A DNA stretch of 64,000 bases from Nitrospirota bacterium (lineage in GTDB: Bacteria > JACPQY01): the NCBI GenBank assembly GCA_016180645.1, contig JACPAV010000016.1:1-64000 (forward strand), given 5' to 3'. Of this stretch, positions 1 through 9,331 are shown in pieces. Position 1 is the first letter of the stretch; every line of letters begins with the position of its first letter. The notes under the pieces were generated by a model that was given only the letters and a program-made list of their open reading frames with translations, ran no database searches and was not told where the DNA came from. Both the position numbers and the translations under genes were made by a program.

Positions 1-97
1 ACCGGAAAACGGCTCCTGTCTCAAAATTCACGGCGTGGAAATGGCCTTCCCTCGTGAAGTGATGTTCACACAGCATGGAAAAATGGCAAAAGTCGAG

Positions 98-502
98 CTA
101 AGCGTTGACGCTCAATTTGGACAGCACGAGGCGCATGAGGCGGGCGTATTCCCTCACTCGGCTGAAAATCTTCGCGGCCAATTCCTCCTCGTAAGCGTGA
201 GAGGTCAAGTTGCGGTCGTCCGTCATCTCGAGGAGGCAACGAACGTCCGCCTCGTTGAGTAGCCCCGCGCCCAGCAACTCCCGGAAGCAGTCCTTCGGAC
301 CATGGCCGGAGAGACCCTTCGTCTGCCGGAGATACGCCCGCACGAATTTTCACAGGGACTCGAAGGTGTATTCGAATCGTTGAATGGTTGCATCCCTGAC
401 GAGAAGAGAGAAAGGTTCGGTCAAGGCCGCTTCGAGCGTGGCGAGCGCTTTCAGGGCTTTCTCGCGCCGAAGATTCAGATTTTCCACATCAATCCTTGCC
501 AT
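98..502 (-). pseudogene. HI0074-type HEPN (nucleotidyltransferase substrate-binding) gene, interrupted by in-frame TGA
   Basis: Read from the ATG at 502, the frame gives a protein of 134 codons typical of the HI0074 family: N-terminal coiled helix (residues 1-30), then RDATIQRFEYTFES, then VRAYLRQTKGLSGHGPKDCF and LLEMTDDRNLTSHAYEEE with the HEPN-type RN..H. Codon 51 (350-352) is TGA where the family has TGG (the ES-L-W-K motif), so translation would stop after 50 residues. The part after the stop remains open and well conserved, which suggests a recent single-base nonsense mutation. TGA is used as a normal stop elsewhere in the window, so recoding is unlikely. Family members normally pair with an HI0073 minimal nucleotidyltransferase as an MNT/HEPN toxin-antitoxin-like module. 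No such partner is visible here, although it could lie beyond position 1. The start is 10 bp after the epimerase stop. Confidence 0.75.
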
Positions 503-511
503 TCTAGCATT

Positions 512-1681
512 CTACCGGAATGATCGGCTACGGCGCGGCGGGCCTGCCATCGGGCCATGACGGGGATCTTCAGACTGCAGGAGCCTCCGGACAATTCCCG
601 TGGAAGCCGTCCCGTTCCCGTAGAGACGAGGTTGACCTTGAGGGGCAGGCATTCGGAGTGTACCAGAGCATATGCGGGTGGGATCGAAGCCGGCGAGGGT
701 GTTCCAGCCGGAGTGCACGGTTTCAGTCCATTCGGTTTCGTCCCGCAGCGTGACGCAGGGCACCGCGAGCCAATAGGCCTCCTTTTGGACGCCGCCCGAG
801 TCGGTCAGGATCACCTTTGCCCGGGATTCCAAGGACAACATCTGAAGGTAGGAGACGGGCGGAATCACATGCAAGTCCGAAAGCGATATCCGGTTCTTTC
901 TGGTGGCTTTCCGGGTCCGTGGATGGAGGGGGAACACGACCGCCAACCCCGACTTGGCAATTCGATGGAGGCCCTCCAAGATGCCACGCAATCGATCCGG
1001 ATTGTCCGTATTCTCGGCGCGATGAATTGTTGCCAGGGCGTAATCGCCGCCGGTGACGCCTATCAAGGCAGGAGTCAGCGAGACGCTTTTCAACCTGGAC
1101 CGACAGGACTCCAGAATGTCATGCATGACATCCCCGACTTCATGGACGCCTTGACTGATCCCCTCTCTCCGCAAATTCCGAACGGCCAGCCGGGAGGGAC
1201 AGAACAGGAATGTGGAGAGGTGATCGGTCAGGACGCGGTTTACCTCCTCGGGCATGGAGCGTTTGAAGGATCTCAGACCGGCTTCGACGTGTGCGATGGG
1301 CACGCCCAGCTTGGCGGCCGCCAGCGCGCCGGCCAATGTACTGTTGGTATCGCCATACACGAGGATGAGGTCGGGTCTTTCCCTCATCAGCACCGGTTCA
1401 ATTTTCAGGAGGATCTTCGCGGTTTGGTGGCCGTGCGATCCCGATCCAACGCCGAGATGATATTTCGGCCTGGGCAACCGGAGTTCCCTGAAAAAGATGG
1501 CGGACATTTCGTAATCGTAGTGTTGGCCGGTATGGATCAGGATTTCTCGGATCTTTCGCCGGCGGCTCTTGTTGTGGGCGGCGATGGCCCGCGATACGGC
1601 TGCCGCCTTGATGAAATTGGGCCGCGCCCCCACGACGGTGGCGATTTTCAAGGATCTTACTTCGTGTCGGCGATCAGCCAT
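512..1681 (-). CDS. wecB: UDP-N-acetylglucosamine 2-epimerase (non-hydrolysing)
   Basis: Cytoplasmic enzyme interconverting UDP-GlcNAc and UDP-ManNAc for surface polysaccharide synthesis. The 389 residues show the family signatures in order: VVGARPNFIKAAAV near the N-terminus, HTGQHYD, VYGDTNSTLAGALAA, AHVEAGLRS, PEEVNRVLTDH, ATIHRAENTD, PLHPRT and DSGGVQKEA with DETEWTETV. Length matches the family. The ATG at 1681 lies inside a dispersed repeat, so the first residues may not be original. A TTG at 1651, directly before the conserved KIATVVGARPN, is a plausible alternative start. It follows an acetyltransferase and an oxidoreductase on the same strand, consistent with a nucleotide-sugar cassette. 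Confidence 0.93.
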   Translation of the reverse strand: MADRRHEVRSLKIATVVGARPNFIKAAAVSRAIAAHNKSRRRKIREILIHTGQHYDYEMSAIFFRELRLPRPKYHLGVGSGSHGHQTAKILLKIEPVLMRERPDLILVYGDTNSTLAGALAAAKLGVPIAHVEAGLRSFKRSMPEEVNRVLTDHLSTFLFCPSRLAVRNLRREGISQGVHEVGDVMHDILESCRSRLKSVSLTPALIGVTGGDYALATIHRAENTDNPDRLRGILEGLHRIAKSGLAVVFPLHPRTRKATRKNRISLSDLHVIPPVSYLQMLSLESRAKVILTDSGGVQKEAYWLAVPCVTLRDETEWTETVHSGWNTLAGFDPTRICSGTLRMPAPQGQPRLYGNGTASTGIVRRLLQSEDPRHGPMAGPPRRSRSFR

Positions 1682-1701
1682 CAGCGGTCAGCGATCAGCT
1701 T
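1671..1701. repeat. Copy of a dispersed GCTGA-type repeat at the wecB 5' end
   Basis: The stretch contains the 12-mer TCAGCGGTCAGC (1681-1692) within a run of imperfect TCAGC units. The same 12-mer recurs at 32053-32064 and, inverted, at 32188-32199. It overlaps the annotated first codons of wecB, which is why that start is uncertain. Confidence 0.55.
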
Positions 1702-1726
1702 CCGGACAAGGCAGGAAAGGGAGTTT

Positions 1727-2311
1727 CTACCTGTTGCCCGTGTTCGTAACCTGAAGTCCATGCTTCTTGTACACTTTCCGGCACCTTGAACATCGAGCCC
1801 GATTCCTGGCGAATCGGAGGGACTCTCCGCAGATACAGCGCCAGCCGGAGATCCGGCTTGGTATGCCTGTCATCTGGGCGTAGTCAGGCACCTCCTTCGT
1901 AACCACGGCTCCGGCACCCACGAAAGCGTAGCGGCCGATGGTTACGCCGCATAGGAGCGTCGCGTTCGCCCCGAGCGTCGCTCCCCGCTTCACGCGAGTC
2001 GCGCGGAACTCGCTTTTTCTCTCGATCTCGCTCCGCGGATTGACCACGTTCGTAAAGACCACGGAGGGGCCGCAGAAAACGAAGTCCTCCAATTCGACCC
2101 CCTCATACACGGAAACGTTGTTCTGTATCTTGACCCCGTTCCCGATCCTTACGCCTTTGCCGACGAATACATTCTGTCCGAGGATGCAGTTCTCACCGAT
2201 CCGTGCACCTTGCATCACATGGCTGAAATGCCAGATGCGCGTTCCCTTGTCTATCTCGCAGGACTGATCGATCACAGCCGAGGGATGAGCGTAGAACGCC
2301 GCCCGGCTCAT
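1727..2311 (-). CDS. Left-handed beta-helix sugar N-acetyltransferase (WbpD/WlbB-like) with C-terminal zinc ribbon
   Basis: 194 residues from the ATG at 2311, which overlaps the stop of the oxidoreductase (ATGA), indicating translational coupling. Hexapeptide repeats run from about residue 5 to 150 (for example [40 protein letters not shown]), typical of acetyl-CoA-dependent N-acetyltransferases of the WbpD/WlbB group that act on UDP-3-amino sugars. After the helix comes a short tail with two Cys pairs (CICG and CSRC), probably a zinc ribbon. The open frame continues upstream to 2743 but that part is a shadow of the oxidoreductase gene. The exact sugar substrate is inferred from neighbours. 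A DegT-type aminotransferase usually accompanies these genes and is not in view. Confidence 0.88.
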   Translation of the reverse strand: MSRAAFYAHPSAVIDQSCEIDKGTRIWHFSHVMQGARIGENCILGQNVFVGKGVRIGNGVKIQNNVSVYEGVELEDFVFCGPSVVFTNVVNPRSEIERKSEFRATRVKRGATLGANATLLCGVTIGRYAFVGAGAVVTKEVPDYAQMTGIPSRISGWRCICGESLRFARNRARCSRCRKVYKKHGLQVTNTGNR

Positions 2312-3303
2312 GCGGTTGCCTCTATGGGGAGACGGACCGGCTCGCCATGGGTGATGAGGGATCGCTGGGCGGCTTGAAGGACGCGCAGGACGCGAAGTCC
2401 GCTCGCGCCGTCCGTTAGCGGAGGTTTCCCCGACTCCATCGCGGAAAGGAATGCCTTGCACTCGATCCGCAACGGCTCGTCGGCCGCGAAGGGGATCTCC
2501 TCTCCCCGACCGTCCACGGGCATCGGAACGCCATCCTTCACTTCCACCCGTCGATCGTAGAGGAGAAGTTTCTTCGATTGGTCGTCGAAGCTCGCCATTC
2601 TCTGAGTGCCGATCACCACAAGCCGTTGCTCTTTGAAGGGATGAAGCCAGGACACGAAAATGTGCGCCCGGACGCCGTTGTCGAACAGAAGGTTCGTAAT
2701 CGTGACGTCGGCCACGTTGGGCTGAACGTAGTTCCCTCCGCACGCCACGACTTCAAACGGCATGGAATTCGCAATCCGGAGCGTGATCGCTATGTCGTGC
2801 GGCGCAAAACTCCACAGGATGTTCTCTTCGCGGCGAACTTTTCCGAAGCTCAGCCGGTTGGAGTAGATATACTGGATCTTGCCGAGCCGGCCGGACTCGA
2901 CCACGTTCATCAGCTCGGCGACGGCGGGATGGTATTCGAGAACATGACCGACCATGAGAATCAGGCGGCGATCACGCGCCATTTTCACGAGTTCCGCGCC
3001 CTGATCGTAGTCGAGCGCCAGCGGTTTCTCGCAGAACACATGCTTGCCCGCCATCAGCGATTGACGCGCCAATTCGAAATGGGTGGAGGCGGGGGTCGCG
3101 ATCACGATCCCGTCCACCTTTGAGACCCATGCCTGGGCCGGATCGGAGGCCAAGTCGATCCGTGGCGCCATCTTCCCGGCATTTTCGCGGGCCTCCTCTG
3201 AGGGATCGCATACCATCGCCAGCACGCCGAGTTCGGCGAAATTGCGAACGAGATTGCGCCCCCAGTATCCGGAGCCCAAAACCGCAACTTTCATAGGCGA
3301 CAT
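2308..3303 (-). CDS. Gfo/Idh/MocA-family NAD(P)-dependent sugar oxidoreductase (WlbA/WbpB-like)
   Basis: 331-residue cytoplasmic dehydrogenase. The Rossmann motif [10 protein letters not shown] is at residues 8-17, the family motif CEKPLAL near residue 90, and a GFO_IDH C-terminal domain follows ([16 protein letters not shown]). In surface-glycan loci such enzymes oxidise UDP-GlcNAc-uronate at C3 before transamination and acetylation. The overlapping downstream acetyltransferase supports this role, but a general sugar dehydrogenase cannot be excluded. ATG at 3303; the in-frame ATG at 3294 lies just before the conserved KVAVLGSG. It is the first gene of the leftward cassette. Confidence 0.88.
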   Translation of the reverse strand: MSPMKVAVLGSGYWGRNLVRNFAELGVLAMVCDPSEEARENAGKMAPRIDLASDPAQAWVSKVDGIVIATPASTHFELARQSLMAGKHVFCEKPLALDYDQGAELVKMARDRRLILMVGHVLEYHPAVAELMNVVESGRLGKIQYIYSNRLSFGKVRREENILWSFAPHDIAITLRIANSMPFEVVACGGNYVQPNVADVTITNLLFDNGVRAHIFVSWLHPFKEQRLVVIGTQRMASFDDQSKKLLLYDRRVEVKDGVPMPVDGRGEEIPFAADEPLRIECKAFLSAMESGKPPLTDGASGLRVLRVLQAAQRSLITHGEPVRLPIEATA

Positions 3304-3419
3304 GGCGAACGATTGGCCCGGAGGATACCACGGTCGATCCGGGAAGGACAGTCAGCTCCTGGATCGTCCAATAATTGGACTATTTTCGCTCCCCTCGTAG
3401 ATCTCCGAGGGGGATGTTC

Positions 3420-3761
3420 TCAGGCAGGCTTGCGTTCGAGGACTTCGACGCGGCGCTTGAGGTCCTGGAACTCTTGGCCGGCAACGGCGGCGATCCGGCG
3501 AACGGCTTCCTCGATGTGGTCGAGGCGCACGCCGTGCTGCTTGAGTTCCGTGGACATGCCCGCCATTTCAAGTCGCATGGCCTCCTGCTCCCTGCGCATG
3601 GCTATCTGCTCCTGGCGAACGCCATCCAGTCCCTCGCGAACGGTGTCCAATCCCTCCCGTACGGAAGCCAGACCCTTTTCCATGCCGTCCAACTTCCCAA
3701 CGATCTGCCGCAGGTAGTCGTTTGCCAAGTCCATTCCGTTTCCCTTCTTCGCCACGGGCAT
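3420..3761 (-). CDS. Small coiled-coil protein of unknown function
   Basis: 113 residues, highly charged, predicted almost entirely helical. Heptad-like units repeat from about residue 25 to 110 (VREGLDTVREGLDGVRQEQ, MRREQEAMRLEMAG), and the protein ends with LKRRVEVLERKPA. No signal peptide or catalytic motif is seen. Proteins of this kind are common as small hypothetical genes next to toxin-like or DNA-binding modules, but nothing here fixes a role. It lies 15 bp after the RCC1 lipoprotein stop on the same strand and could be co-transcribed. Confidence 0.6.
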   Translation of the reverse strand: MPVAKKGNGMDLANDYLRQIVGKLDGMEKGLASVREGLDTVREGLDGVRQEQIAMRREQEAMRLEMAGMSTELKQHGVRLDHIEEAVRRIAAVAGQEFQDLKRRVEVLERKPA

Positions 3762-3776
3762 ATTCTACCTCCTCAT

Positions 3777-6700
3777 TCAGGGCAAGTTCAACACGGCAGT
3801 CGGTATTAGCTTGTTCACGGTGGTGGTATCGCCGAGCTGGTAGCTTGCATTCGCGCCCCAGCATTTGACGGCGCCATCCGAGATCAACGCGCAAGTGTGG
3901 CCCCCCCCCGCGCCAACGTCCTCGCCGCCGGCGATGGCAATCACATTCGTGAGGCTGGAGACGGTCACTGGAATTGTGCTGCTGGCGGTCGAGCCATCAC
4001 CAAGCTCGCCTTTCACGTTCTTCCCCCAGCATTTCACCGTGCCGTCATCGATGAGGGTGCAGGTATGAGCGCCGCCCGCGGCAAGGTAGACCGCCCCGCT
4101 GGTCAGCGACGTCACCGCCACCGCGAAGTTCCGGTCGGTCGTCGTCCCGTCGCCCACCTGCCCGCCGTCGTTCTTTCCCCAGCACTTGACCGTGTCGTTG
4201 ATCATCCTCGCGCAAGTGTGGGACCCGCCTGAGGCGATCTGATACACCAGATTCACGGTGAGCGAACTGACGGCTACGGGGACGCTCCGATTGGTGTTCG
4301 TTCCATCGCCGAGTTGGCCGTTGGCGTTGAGTCCCCAACACACCACCGCCTTCCCCGCGCTCGCATTGAAAGCGCAGGCGTGATCGCCCCCCAGACTCAG
4401 GGCCACCACGTTGGTCAACGTAGTGACCGCGACCGGTGCGTACCGATCCACCGTCGATCCATCGCCCACCTGGCCGGCGTCATTCTTCCCCCAGCACTTG
4501 ACGAAGCCATCGACGGTTATGGCGCAGGAGTGGTTGAGGCCCGCCCCGACATTGAGGGCGTTCGAAAGCGACGTTACGGCCGTGGGGAAGGACCGGTTCA
4601 CCACCGTTCCGTCGCCGATCTGGCCGCTCCCATTGAGTCCCCAGCATTTCACATTGCCGCCTGCCACGAGGGCGCAGGCATGCGACCCACCCGCGGCCAA
4701 GGCCATCACGCCCGTCAGCGATGTGACAGGCACGACGGCAGCCCGATTCATTGTGGTCCCATCGCCCAGTTGCCCACTCGCGTTCGCGCCCCAGCACCGG
4801 GCGGTCCTGTCCGACACCAGCCCGCACGTAAAGGCCCCACCAGCGACCAGCCCCTCATGAAACGGGAGGGCCGATGGGCCTGCGCCCCGGTTGCGGTCTA
4901 TCCGAGGCACGATCATCCCCGGCGCCCCGATCGTGAAACTAGTAGTGACCGGCACGTACCGGTCGACCGTCGTTCCGTCTCCGAGCTGGCCGGAGTCGTT
5001 CAGTCCCCAGCACCGGACGGACCCATCGGCCACGATGGCGCAGCCATTGCTGTGGCCTGTCGTGATCTGGAGGGCCCCCGTCAACGACGTCACGACCACG
5101 GGTGTCCACCGGTCCAGCGTCGTCCCATCACCGAGCTTCCCATTCGCATTTTGTCCCCAGCATGCCGCGCGCCCGTCCGCCAAAAGCGCACAGTTCGCCG
5201 ACTGGAGGCCGTCCACGGCGAGCGCCCCCGTAAGGGAGCTCACGACCACAGGCGTATGTTTCTCCACGGTTGTTCCATCCCCGAGGGCCCCCCCCACGTT
5301 GCGGCCCCAGCACTTCACGAGGCCGTCCGGGGTCACCGCACAGGATTCACTTTCCACCCCGATGTCGCGGGCGTAGACCGGGCCGCTCACCACCACCGGC
5401 GCCAGGGCATTGTTCGTCGTTCCGTCCCCGACCGCGCCAAAGGCGTTGTACCCCCAGCACTTCACCTTGTGGTCGCCCCCGTCCATGCCACACATCGGTC
5501 CAGTCGGTCCCGGCCCGCTGCCCGCATCGATCATTCCGGAGGAAAGGCCGCCTATCCCAACCGGGCTCCAGAAGCCTGTGTTGGTATCCCCATGGCCGAC
5601 GTTGCCGTCGACATTGTATCCACCGCAATAGTAGCCGTGGCCTCCCCCGTTGGATTCCTTGCCGACGAAACAGCTTGTGTACCCGGCCGACACCGCCGTC
5701 GCCGCGATGAAGGTGACCGCCGAAGGCGTACTCTTGGTCACCGTCGTTCCGTCTCCGAGCTGGCCGTAGTCGTTGGCCCCCCAACACCTGACGGCACCGC
5801 TCCCCAGCACGGCACAATTCGACCACCGAGCCGAATCCAGCATTCCCACGCTTGTGAGTGTCGATACCTGGACGGGACTCGTCCGACCGGTAGTCGTCCC
5901 GTCCCCGAGCTGGCCTGACGTACCCATTCCCACGCACCGAACCGTCCCATCCGCGAGGAGGAAACAGGTGTGGTGCCAGCCTGTCGCCACCGAGACCACG
6001 TTGTACGTCCACGTGATGGCGCTTTTCTCCACGGTTGCCGTGCTCACGTGGCCGACCTGATCCTTTGCACGGGCGACGAAGTAGTAGCGGGTTCCTTTCG
6101 TGAGACTGCTGACGCTGTAGCTCGTCGCGCCCGCCGTTGACGTGTACGTCGCCGCAAACGATGAAACGCATCCTTGGTACGTCGTGGACTGGCAGATTTC
6201 GTAGACCAAGTCCCCTGCCGCCGTTACGTTGTTCGCGTCGGTCCCGGCCGGCCATGCCAAGTTGATCTGCGTGGTTGAAATAGTCGTGGCAGAGGTGAGA
6301 CCGTCAAACGACGGTGCCGCCGCGTCGCACTTGCGGGAGATTTGCTCACCCGTCCCGACGTTCCCCGCGTTGTCGGTACCCCGCACGTTGACGAGAAGGT
6401 TGCCATTGTCCGTGCAGGCCGCGCTCGTAGTGCTGCAATTCACACCGGTCAATGTGGCATTGGCCCAATTCAGACCGCCGTCCTTGGAGTACTGGCAGGA
6501 GGCGCCCCCGGATCCAGACCCGTCGCTGAGGGTTGCCGTGATGTCGAACGTCTCATCGACGCATGTCGAGGCTCCGCACGTCACGGTCGCGTTCGCCGTG
6601 GCCACCGCCGTCACCGAGGGAACTGCCGTGTCCAGGATGATCGCCGCGCTCACCGGGCCGGCGTTGATGTTGCCGGCGGCGTCCTTGACCCAGGCGTAGA

Positions 6701-8687
6701 GGGTTTTCGTTGCGTCGACGGTGGAGAGTGTCGCCGATACCGGTTCGCTTCCCCACCCGGCGTCGCTTTCGGCAGGCGCGGTGGGCTGGCCTTCCCTCAC
6801 GATCCACTTCGAGGCATCCGCATCGTTCGTAACACTCACATTGATCCCCACGGCGTTGCTTGCCGTGCACGCCGGGCAGTCTGCATCGCTCAGCGTCAGC
6901 GCCGGGTTCGCCGGGGCCACCGTGTCCAGCGTAATCGAGGCGCTCGCGGCCGCGCTCACGTTGTGCGCGGCGTCCTTCAGGTAGAGCTTCACCGTCTTCG
7001 ATCCGTCCGTGGTGGAGAGGGTGAAGCTGGCGGGCTTCGTGGCCGCCCATCCCGATGCCGTCGGCGCCGGCGCCGATCCTTCCGTCAGGAACCAGGCCGC
7101 TGCGCCCGTGTCGTTCCCTGGCGTCACGGAAACGGAGGTCGAATTCGTGTGGGTGGCCGAATCGCTGGTTGAATCCTTCAGGGCCAACGTGGGGGCGGCC
7201 GGAGCCGTCTTGTCATTCGTGAGCGAGAGTACTGTGCTCTGGTTCCCCGCCAGGTCGATTTGGACGACATATATCAGGTCGGACGAGTCGCCCTTGTTGT
7301 CGCCGATCCCGACGGGTCCGAAAGACCCGTCGGCGTTACTCGTGACACGTGACACGTTGCTCGTAAGAAGACCGTCCACATAGACTTCAACGGTTGCCTT
7401 GCCTTCAACGGCGCCGGCCGATCCCGAAATCTGGTCTTCCGTACCCGGGGCGTTCTGCGCCACGGCCACCTTCGCGGCATCCGGTTTCGCGGGCAGGGTC
7501 GTGTCGGTCTTGAACACGCCCACAGCAGGATCAGACTGCTCGTTCCCCGCCTCGTCCACGGCGCTCACCTTGAGCGTGTGGTCACCGTCGCCGAGTCCGC
7601 TCATCTCGTGCGAGGCGCTGCAACCCGCGAGAACGGATCCATCCAGAGAGCAGAGAAACGCGCAATTCGCCTCCGAGCAAGAGAGTGTAGCGGTCACGCT
7701 CGTGGCGCCGGCGGGAGTGACCGGTAGTCCCGAAATGGAGGCCGCCGGTGAGATGGTGTCTACGGTCCACGTGTGGCCGGCCGGCGTCGCGTCGGGCGTG
7801 CCTGTAGCCGACACGGCGCGCACTTTGAACGTGTGGCGGCCTTCGCTCAGGGCCGAGTAGGACTGCGGAGACGCGCACGGGGCAAACTCCGTCCCATCCA
7901 ACGAGCACTCGAACTTGATCCCGGAGTCCGTTGCAAACTTGAAGGAGACGGAATTCACCTTCGAAAACGCCCCCGGCTTGGCGGTGAGCGTGGTGCTCGG
8001 CTCGCCCGTTGCCGTGGCGGCCGGTGTGGTCGATCCGGGCTGAACCGTCGTCGTCGCACTCTGCGGGTCCGCGCCCGCCGTGGTCGTCTTGCCCGACTCA
8101 ATCGCCTGCGTGAAACTCTGCGTGAGTGAATCGGTCGCCTCCTGCACTGCCGCAGCCGTCGGCGCGTCGGAAGCGTTGTTGGGATTCGTCTGTAGCTGGA
8201 CCTCCAACCAGTTCGGCACACCATCCGAATCGGAATCCGGGGTGACGACACCCCCCTCCGCAATGGCAACCGTGGGCTTTTGGCCGGAGAAGTCGACCGA
8301 GGCCTGTACCGATACGTAAATGACGCTGCCGGACGCATCGGTGATCACGATCGCGAGGATACCCGTCAAGGCGGCGTCCTGCCTTCTGGCCGGCGCTCCT
8401 CGAACCCCCGCCAACGCTTGGGTTGGGACCTCCACGATCAATCTTGCCGCGTCAGCGTCTCGGTCTTCCTCGATCCTCAGCCGGAGTTTCTCAGCCACCA
8501 CGGCATTGTTGTAGACCACCGTGGCGACGCCGTCGGTCGATTGAACCAGTCCGGCTACAGCCTTGCTGGTCGGGATTTCGACCCTGACGGTGTCGGCCTC
8601 ACCGCCTCCACCGGAACAGCCTACCAATAGGAATGTCGCGGCCACTGCGGCCACCAGAACCCACATAATCATGTCAGATGTTTTCAT
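3777..8687 (-). CDS. Large lipoprotein with Ig-like/FN3 domains and 14 RCC1-type repeats
   Basis: 1636 residues. The N-terminus is a lipoprotein signal with lipobox LLVGC (Cys24) followed by SGGGG, so the mature protein should be membrane-anchored and exported. Next come a thrombospondin-3-like calcium loop (DSDSDGVPNWLE, about residue 155), several Ig-like domains (residues 230-780), and an FN3 domain (about 790-895). Fourteen RCC1-type repeats of the form CWGxNxxGQLGDGTT then run to the C-terminus. They fall into two groups of seven separated by a linker near residue 1250, suggesting two seven-bladed propellers. A good Shine-Dalgarno (AAGGAGGGAGC) precedes the ATG. Function is unknown; adhesion or binding at the surface is an inference from the architecture. 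Confidence 0.88.
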   Translation of the reverse strand: MKTSDMIMWVLVAAVAATFLLVGCSGGGGEADTVRVEIPTSKAVAGLVQSTDGVATVVYNNAVVAEKLRLRIEEDRDADAARLIVEVPTQALAGVRGAPARRQDAALTGILAIVITDASGSVIYVSVQASVDFSGQKPTVAIAEGGVVTPDSDSDGVPNWLEVQLQTNPNNASDAPTAAAVQEATDSLTQSFTQAIESGKTTTAGADPQSATTTVQPGSTTPAATATGEPSTTLTAKPGAFSKVNSVSFKFATDSGIKFECSLDGTEFAPCASPQSYSALSEGRHTFKVRAVSATGTPDATPAGHTWTVDTISPAASISGLPVTPAGATSVTATLSCSEANCAFLCSLDGSVLAGCSASHEMSGLGDGDHTLKVSAVDEAGNEQSDPAVGVFKTDTTLPAKPDAAKVAVAQNAPGTEDQISGSAGAVEGKATVEVYVDGLLTSNVSRVTSNADGSFGPVGIGDNKGDSSDLIYVVQIDLAGNQSTVLSLTNDKTAPAAPTLALKDSTSDSATHTNSTSVSVTPGNDTGAAAWFLTEGSAPAPTASGWAATKPASFTLSTTDGSKTVKLYLKDAAHNVSAAASASITLDTVAPANPALTLSDADCPACTASNAVGINVSVTNDADASKWIVREGQPTAPAESDAGWGSEPVSATLSTVDATKTLYAWVKDAAGNINAGPVSAAIILDTAVPSVTAVATANATVTCGASTCVDETFDITATLSDGSGSGGASCQYSKDGGLNWANATLTGVNCSTTSAACTDNGNLLVNVRGTDNAGNVGTGEQISRKCDAAAPSFDGLTSATTISTTQINLAWPAGTDANNVTAAGDLVYEICQSTTYQGCVSSFAATYTSTAGATSYSVSSLTKGTRYYFVARAKDQVGHVSTATVEKSAITWTYNVVSVATGWHHTCFLLADGTVRCVGMGTSGQLGDGTTTGRTSPVQVSTLTSVGMLDSARWSNCAVLGSGAVRCWGANDYGQLGDGTTVTKSTPSAVTFIAATAVSAGYTSCFVGKESNGGGHGYYCGGYNVDGNVGHGDTNTGFWSPVGIGGLSSGMIDAGSGPGPTGPMCGMDGGDHKVKCWGYNAFGAVGDGTTNNALAPVVVSGPVYARDIGVESESCAVTPDGLVKCWGRNVGGALGDGTTVEKHTPVVVSSLTGALAVDGLQSANCALLADGRAACWGQNANGKLGDGTTLDRWTPVVVTSLTGALQITTGHSNGCAIVADGSVRCWGLNDSGQLGDGTTVDRYVPVTTSFTIGAPGMIVPRIDRNRGAGPSALPFHEGLVAGGAFTCGLVSDRTARCWGANASGQLGDGTTMNRAAVVPVTSLTGVMALAAGGSHACALVAGGNVKCWGLNGSGQIGDGTVVNRSFPTAVTSLSNALNVGAGLNHSCAITVDGFVKCWGKNDAGQVGDGSTVDRYAPVAVTTLTNVVALSLGGDHACAFNASAGKAVVCWGLNANGQLGDGTNTNRSVPVAVSSLTVNLVYQIASGGSHTCARMINDTVKCWGKNDGGQVGDGTTTDRNFAVAVTSLTSGAVYLAAGGAHTCTLIDDGTVKCWGKNVKGELGDGSTASSTIPVTVSSLTNVIAIAGGEDVGAGGGHTCALISDGAVKCWGANASYQLGDTTTVNKLIPTAVLNLP

Positions 8688-8846
8688 TGCTCCCTCCTTC
8701 TCAATTTTCCCGAATGGAGAAAAAGAATGATCGTGATTGTTCCCCCCATCCTCACCTTCCCCCTCAGCCTACTCCGCCGTAGCAGCTCCGGCTGCGAAGG
8801 CCGGAAGGGGGGGAGGGACAGCAAAGAGCGCGCCTCGCCCTTTTCC

Positions 8847-8869
8847 CCCTCCCCCTTGACGGGGGAGGG
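8847..8869. repeat. CCCTCCCCC hairpin, REP-like dispersed repeat
   Basis: Perfect 9-bp arms CCCTCCCCC / GGGGGAGGG around a 5-base loop, followed by AGGGTGGGGGTGA. Similar elements are frequent intergenic repeats in many GC-rich bacteria. It lacks a T-run on either side, so a factor-independent terminator role is not obvious. Confidence 0.5.
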
Positions 8870-9204
8870 TCAGGGTGGGGGTGAAGGCCTACGAATGATT
8901 CCTCGCCTTCGTCGATTCTCGCGGGAAGCCCGTGTGAGGACTCGCAACGTCGGTCGTTTGAAAAACAGGCACGATGAGATGTACAACCCGACTGGGGTGC
9001 GCTTTTCAGGGTTCCCACCATCGATGAGCTGCGAGCTCCCCTTCCCGCTTTCCCGTCTCCCTACCCCGCCGCGCCGCATCCTCCTGCGCCTCTCGGCGGT
9101 TCCTCGCTCTCGTCCTTCCTGGTCAAGTCATGTTACGGAAGCACGACCGTTGGTGTCAAGCCTCGGGATTTCGGAATTCCGCCCACTAGGACATGGCGTG
9201 TCGC

Positions 9205-9232
9205 TTGCAGTTGGACACGGTTGGTGTACCTT
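9205..9232 (+). promoter_or_regulatory. Candidate sigma-70 promoter for tRNA-Thr
   Basis: TTGCAG (9205-9210), 16-bp spacer, TACCTT (9227-9232), ending 27 bp before the mature tRNA 5' end. The match to consensus is only partial. Confidence 0.3.
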
Positions 9233-9259
9233 TCCGATGTTCCACGTCGAAGAAATCAC

Positions 9260-9331
9260 GCCGGGGTAGCTCAACGGCAGAGCGGCGCATTCGTAATGCG
9301 TAGGTTGGGGGTTCAAGTCCCTTCCCCGGCT
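9260..9331 (+). tRNA. tRNA-Thr (anticodon CGT)
   Basis: 72 nt folding as a cloverleaf: acceptor GCCGGGG / CCCCGGC, D-stem GCTC / GAGC, anticodon stem GCGCA / TGCGT with loop TTCGTAA (anticodon CGT, reading ACG), and T-loop TTCAAGT. CCA is not encoded. This is the intact copy; its 3' 47 bp are duplicated at 15143-15189 as the far attachment site of an integrated island. Confidence 0.93.

Larger units (their letters stand above)
8688..9259. other. Intergenic region between the RCC1 lipoprotein and tRNA-Thr
   Basis: 570 bp without a credible gene. It holds the 5' untranslated region of the lipoprotein gene at its left end, a GC-rich perfect hairpin (8847-8869), and a weak candidate promoter for the tRNA (9205-9232). 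ORFs here have no protein-like composition. Confidence 0.6.

Noticed and set aside
1-76. Possible truncated leftward ORF (starts at an ATG at 76 and runs off the window edge)
   Set aside because: Only 25 codons are visible and they do not resemble the HI0073 nucleotidyltransferase expected beside the HEPN gene; no evidence to call it a gene.
557-1789. Rightward ORF of 410 codons opposite wecB
   Set aside because: Shadow of the wecB gene; no motifs.
4300-5900. Regularly spaced repeated DNA that could suggest a CRISPR-like or tandem array
   Set aside because: The periodicity is due to the RCC1 protein repeats of the coding gene; units are not identical and have no constant-length spacers.
7334-7352. 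GTGACACGTGACACG short tandem repeat
   Set aside because: Lies inside the coding sequence of the RCC1 lipoprotein and translates normally; probably chance codon repetition.
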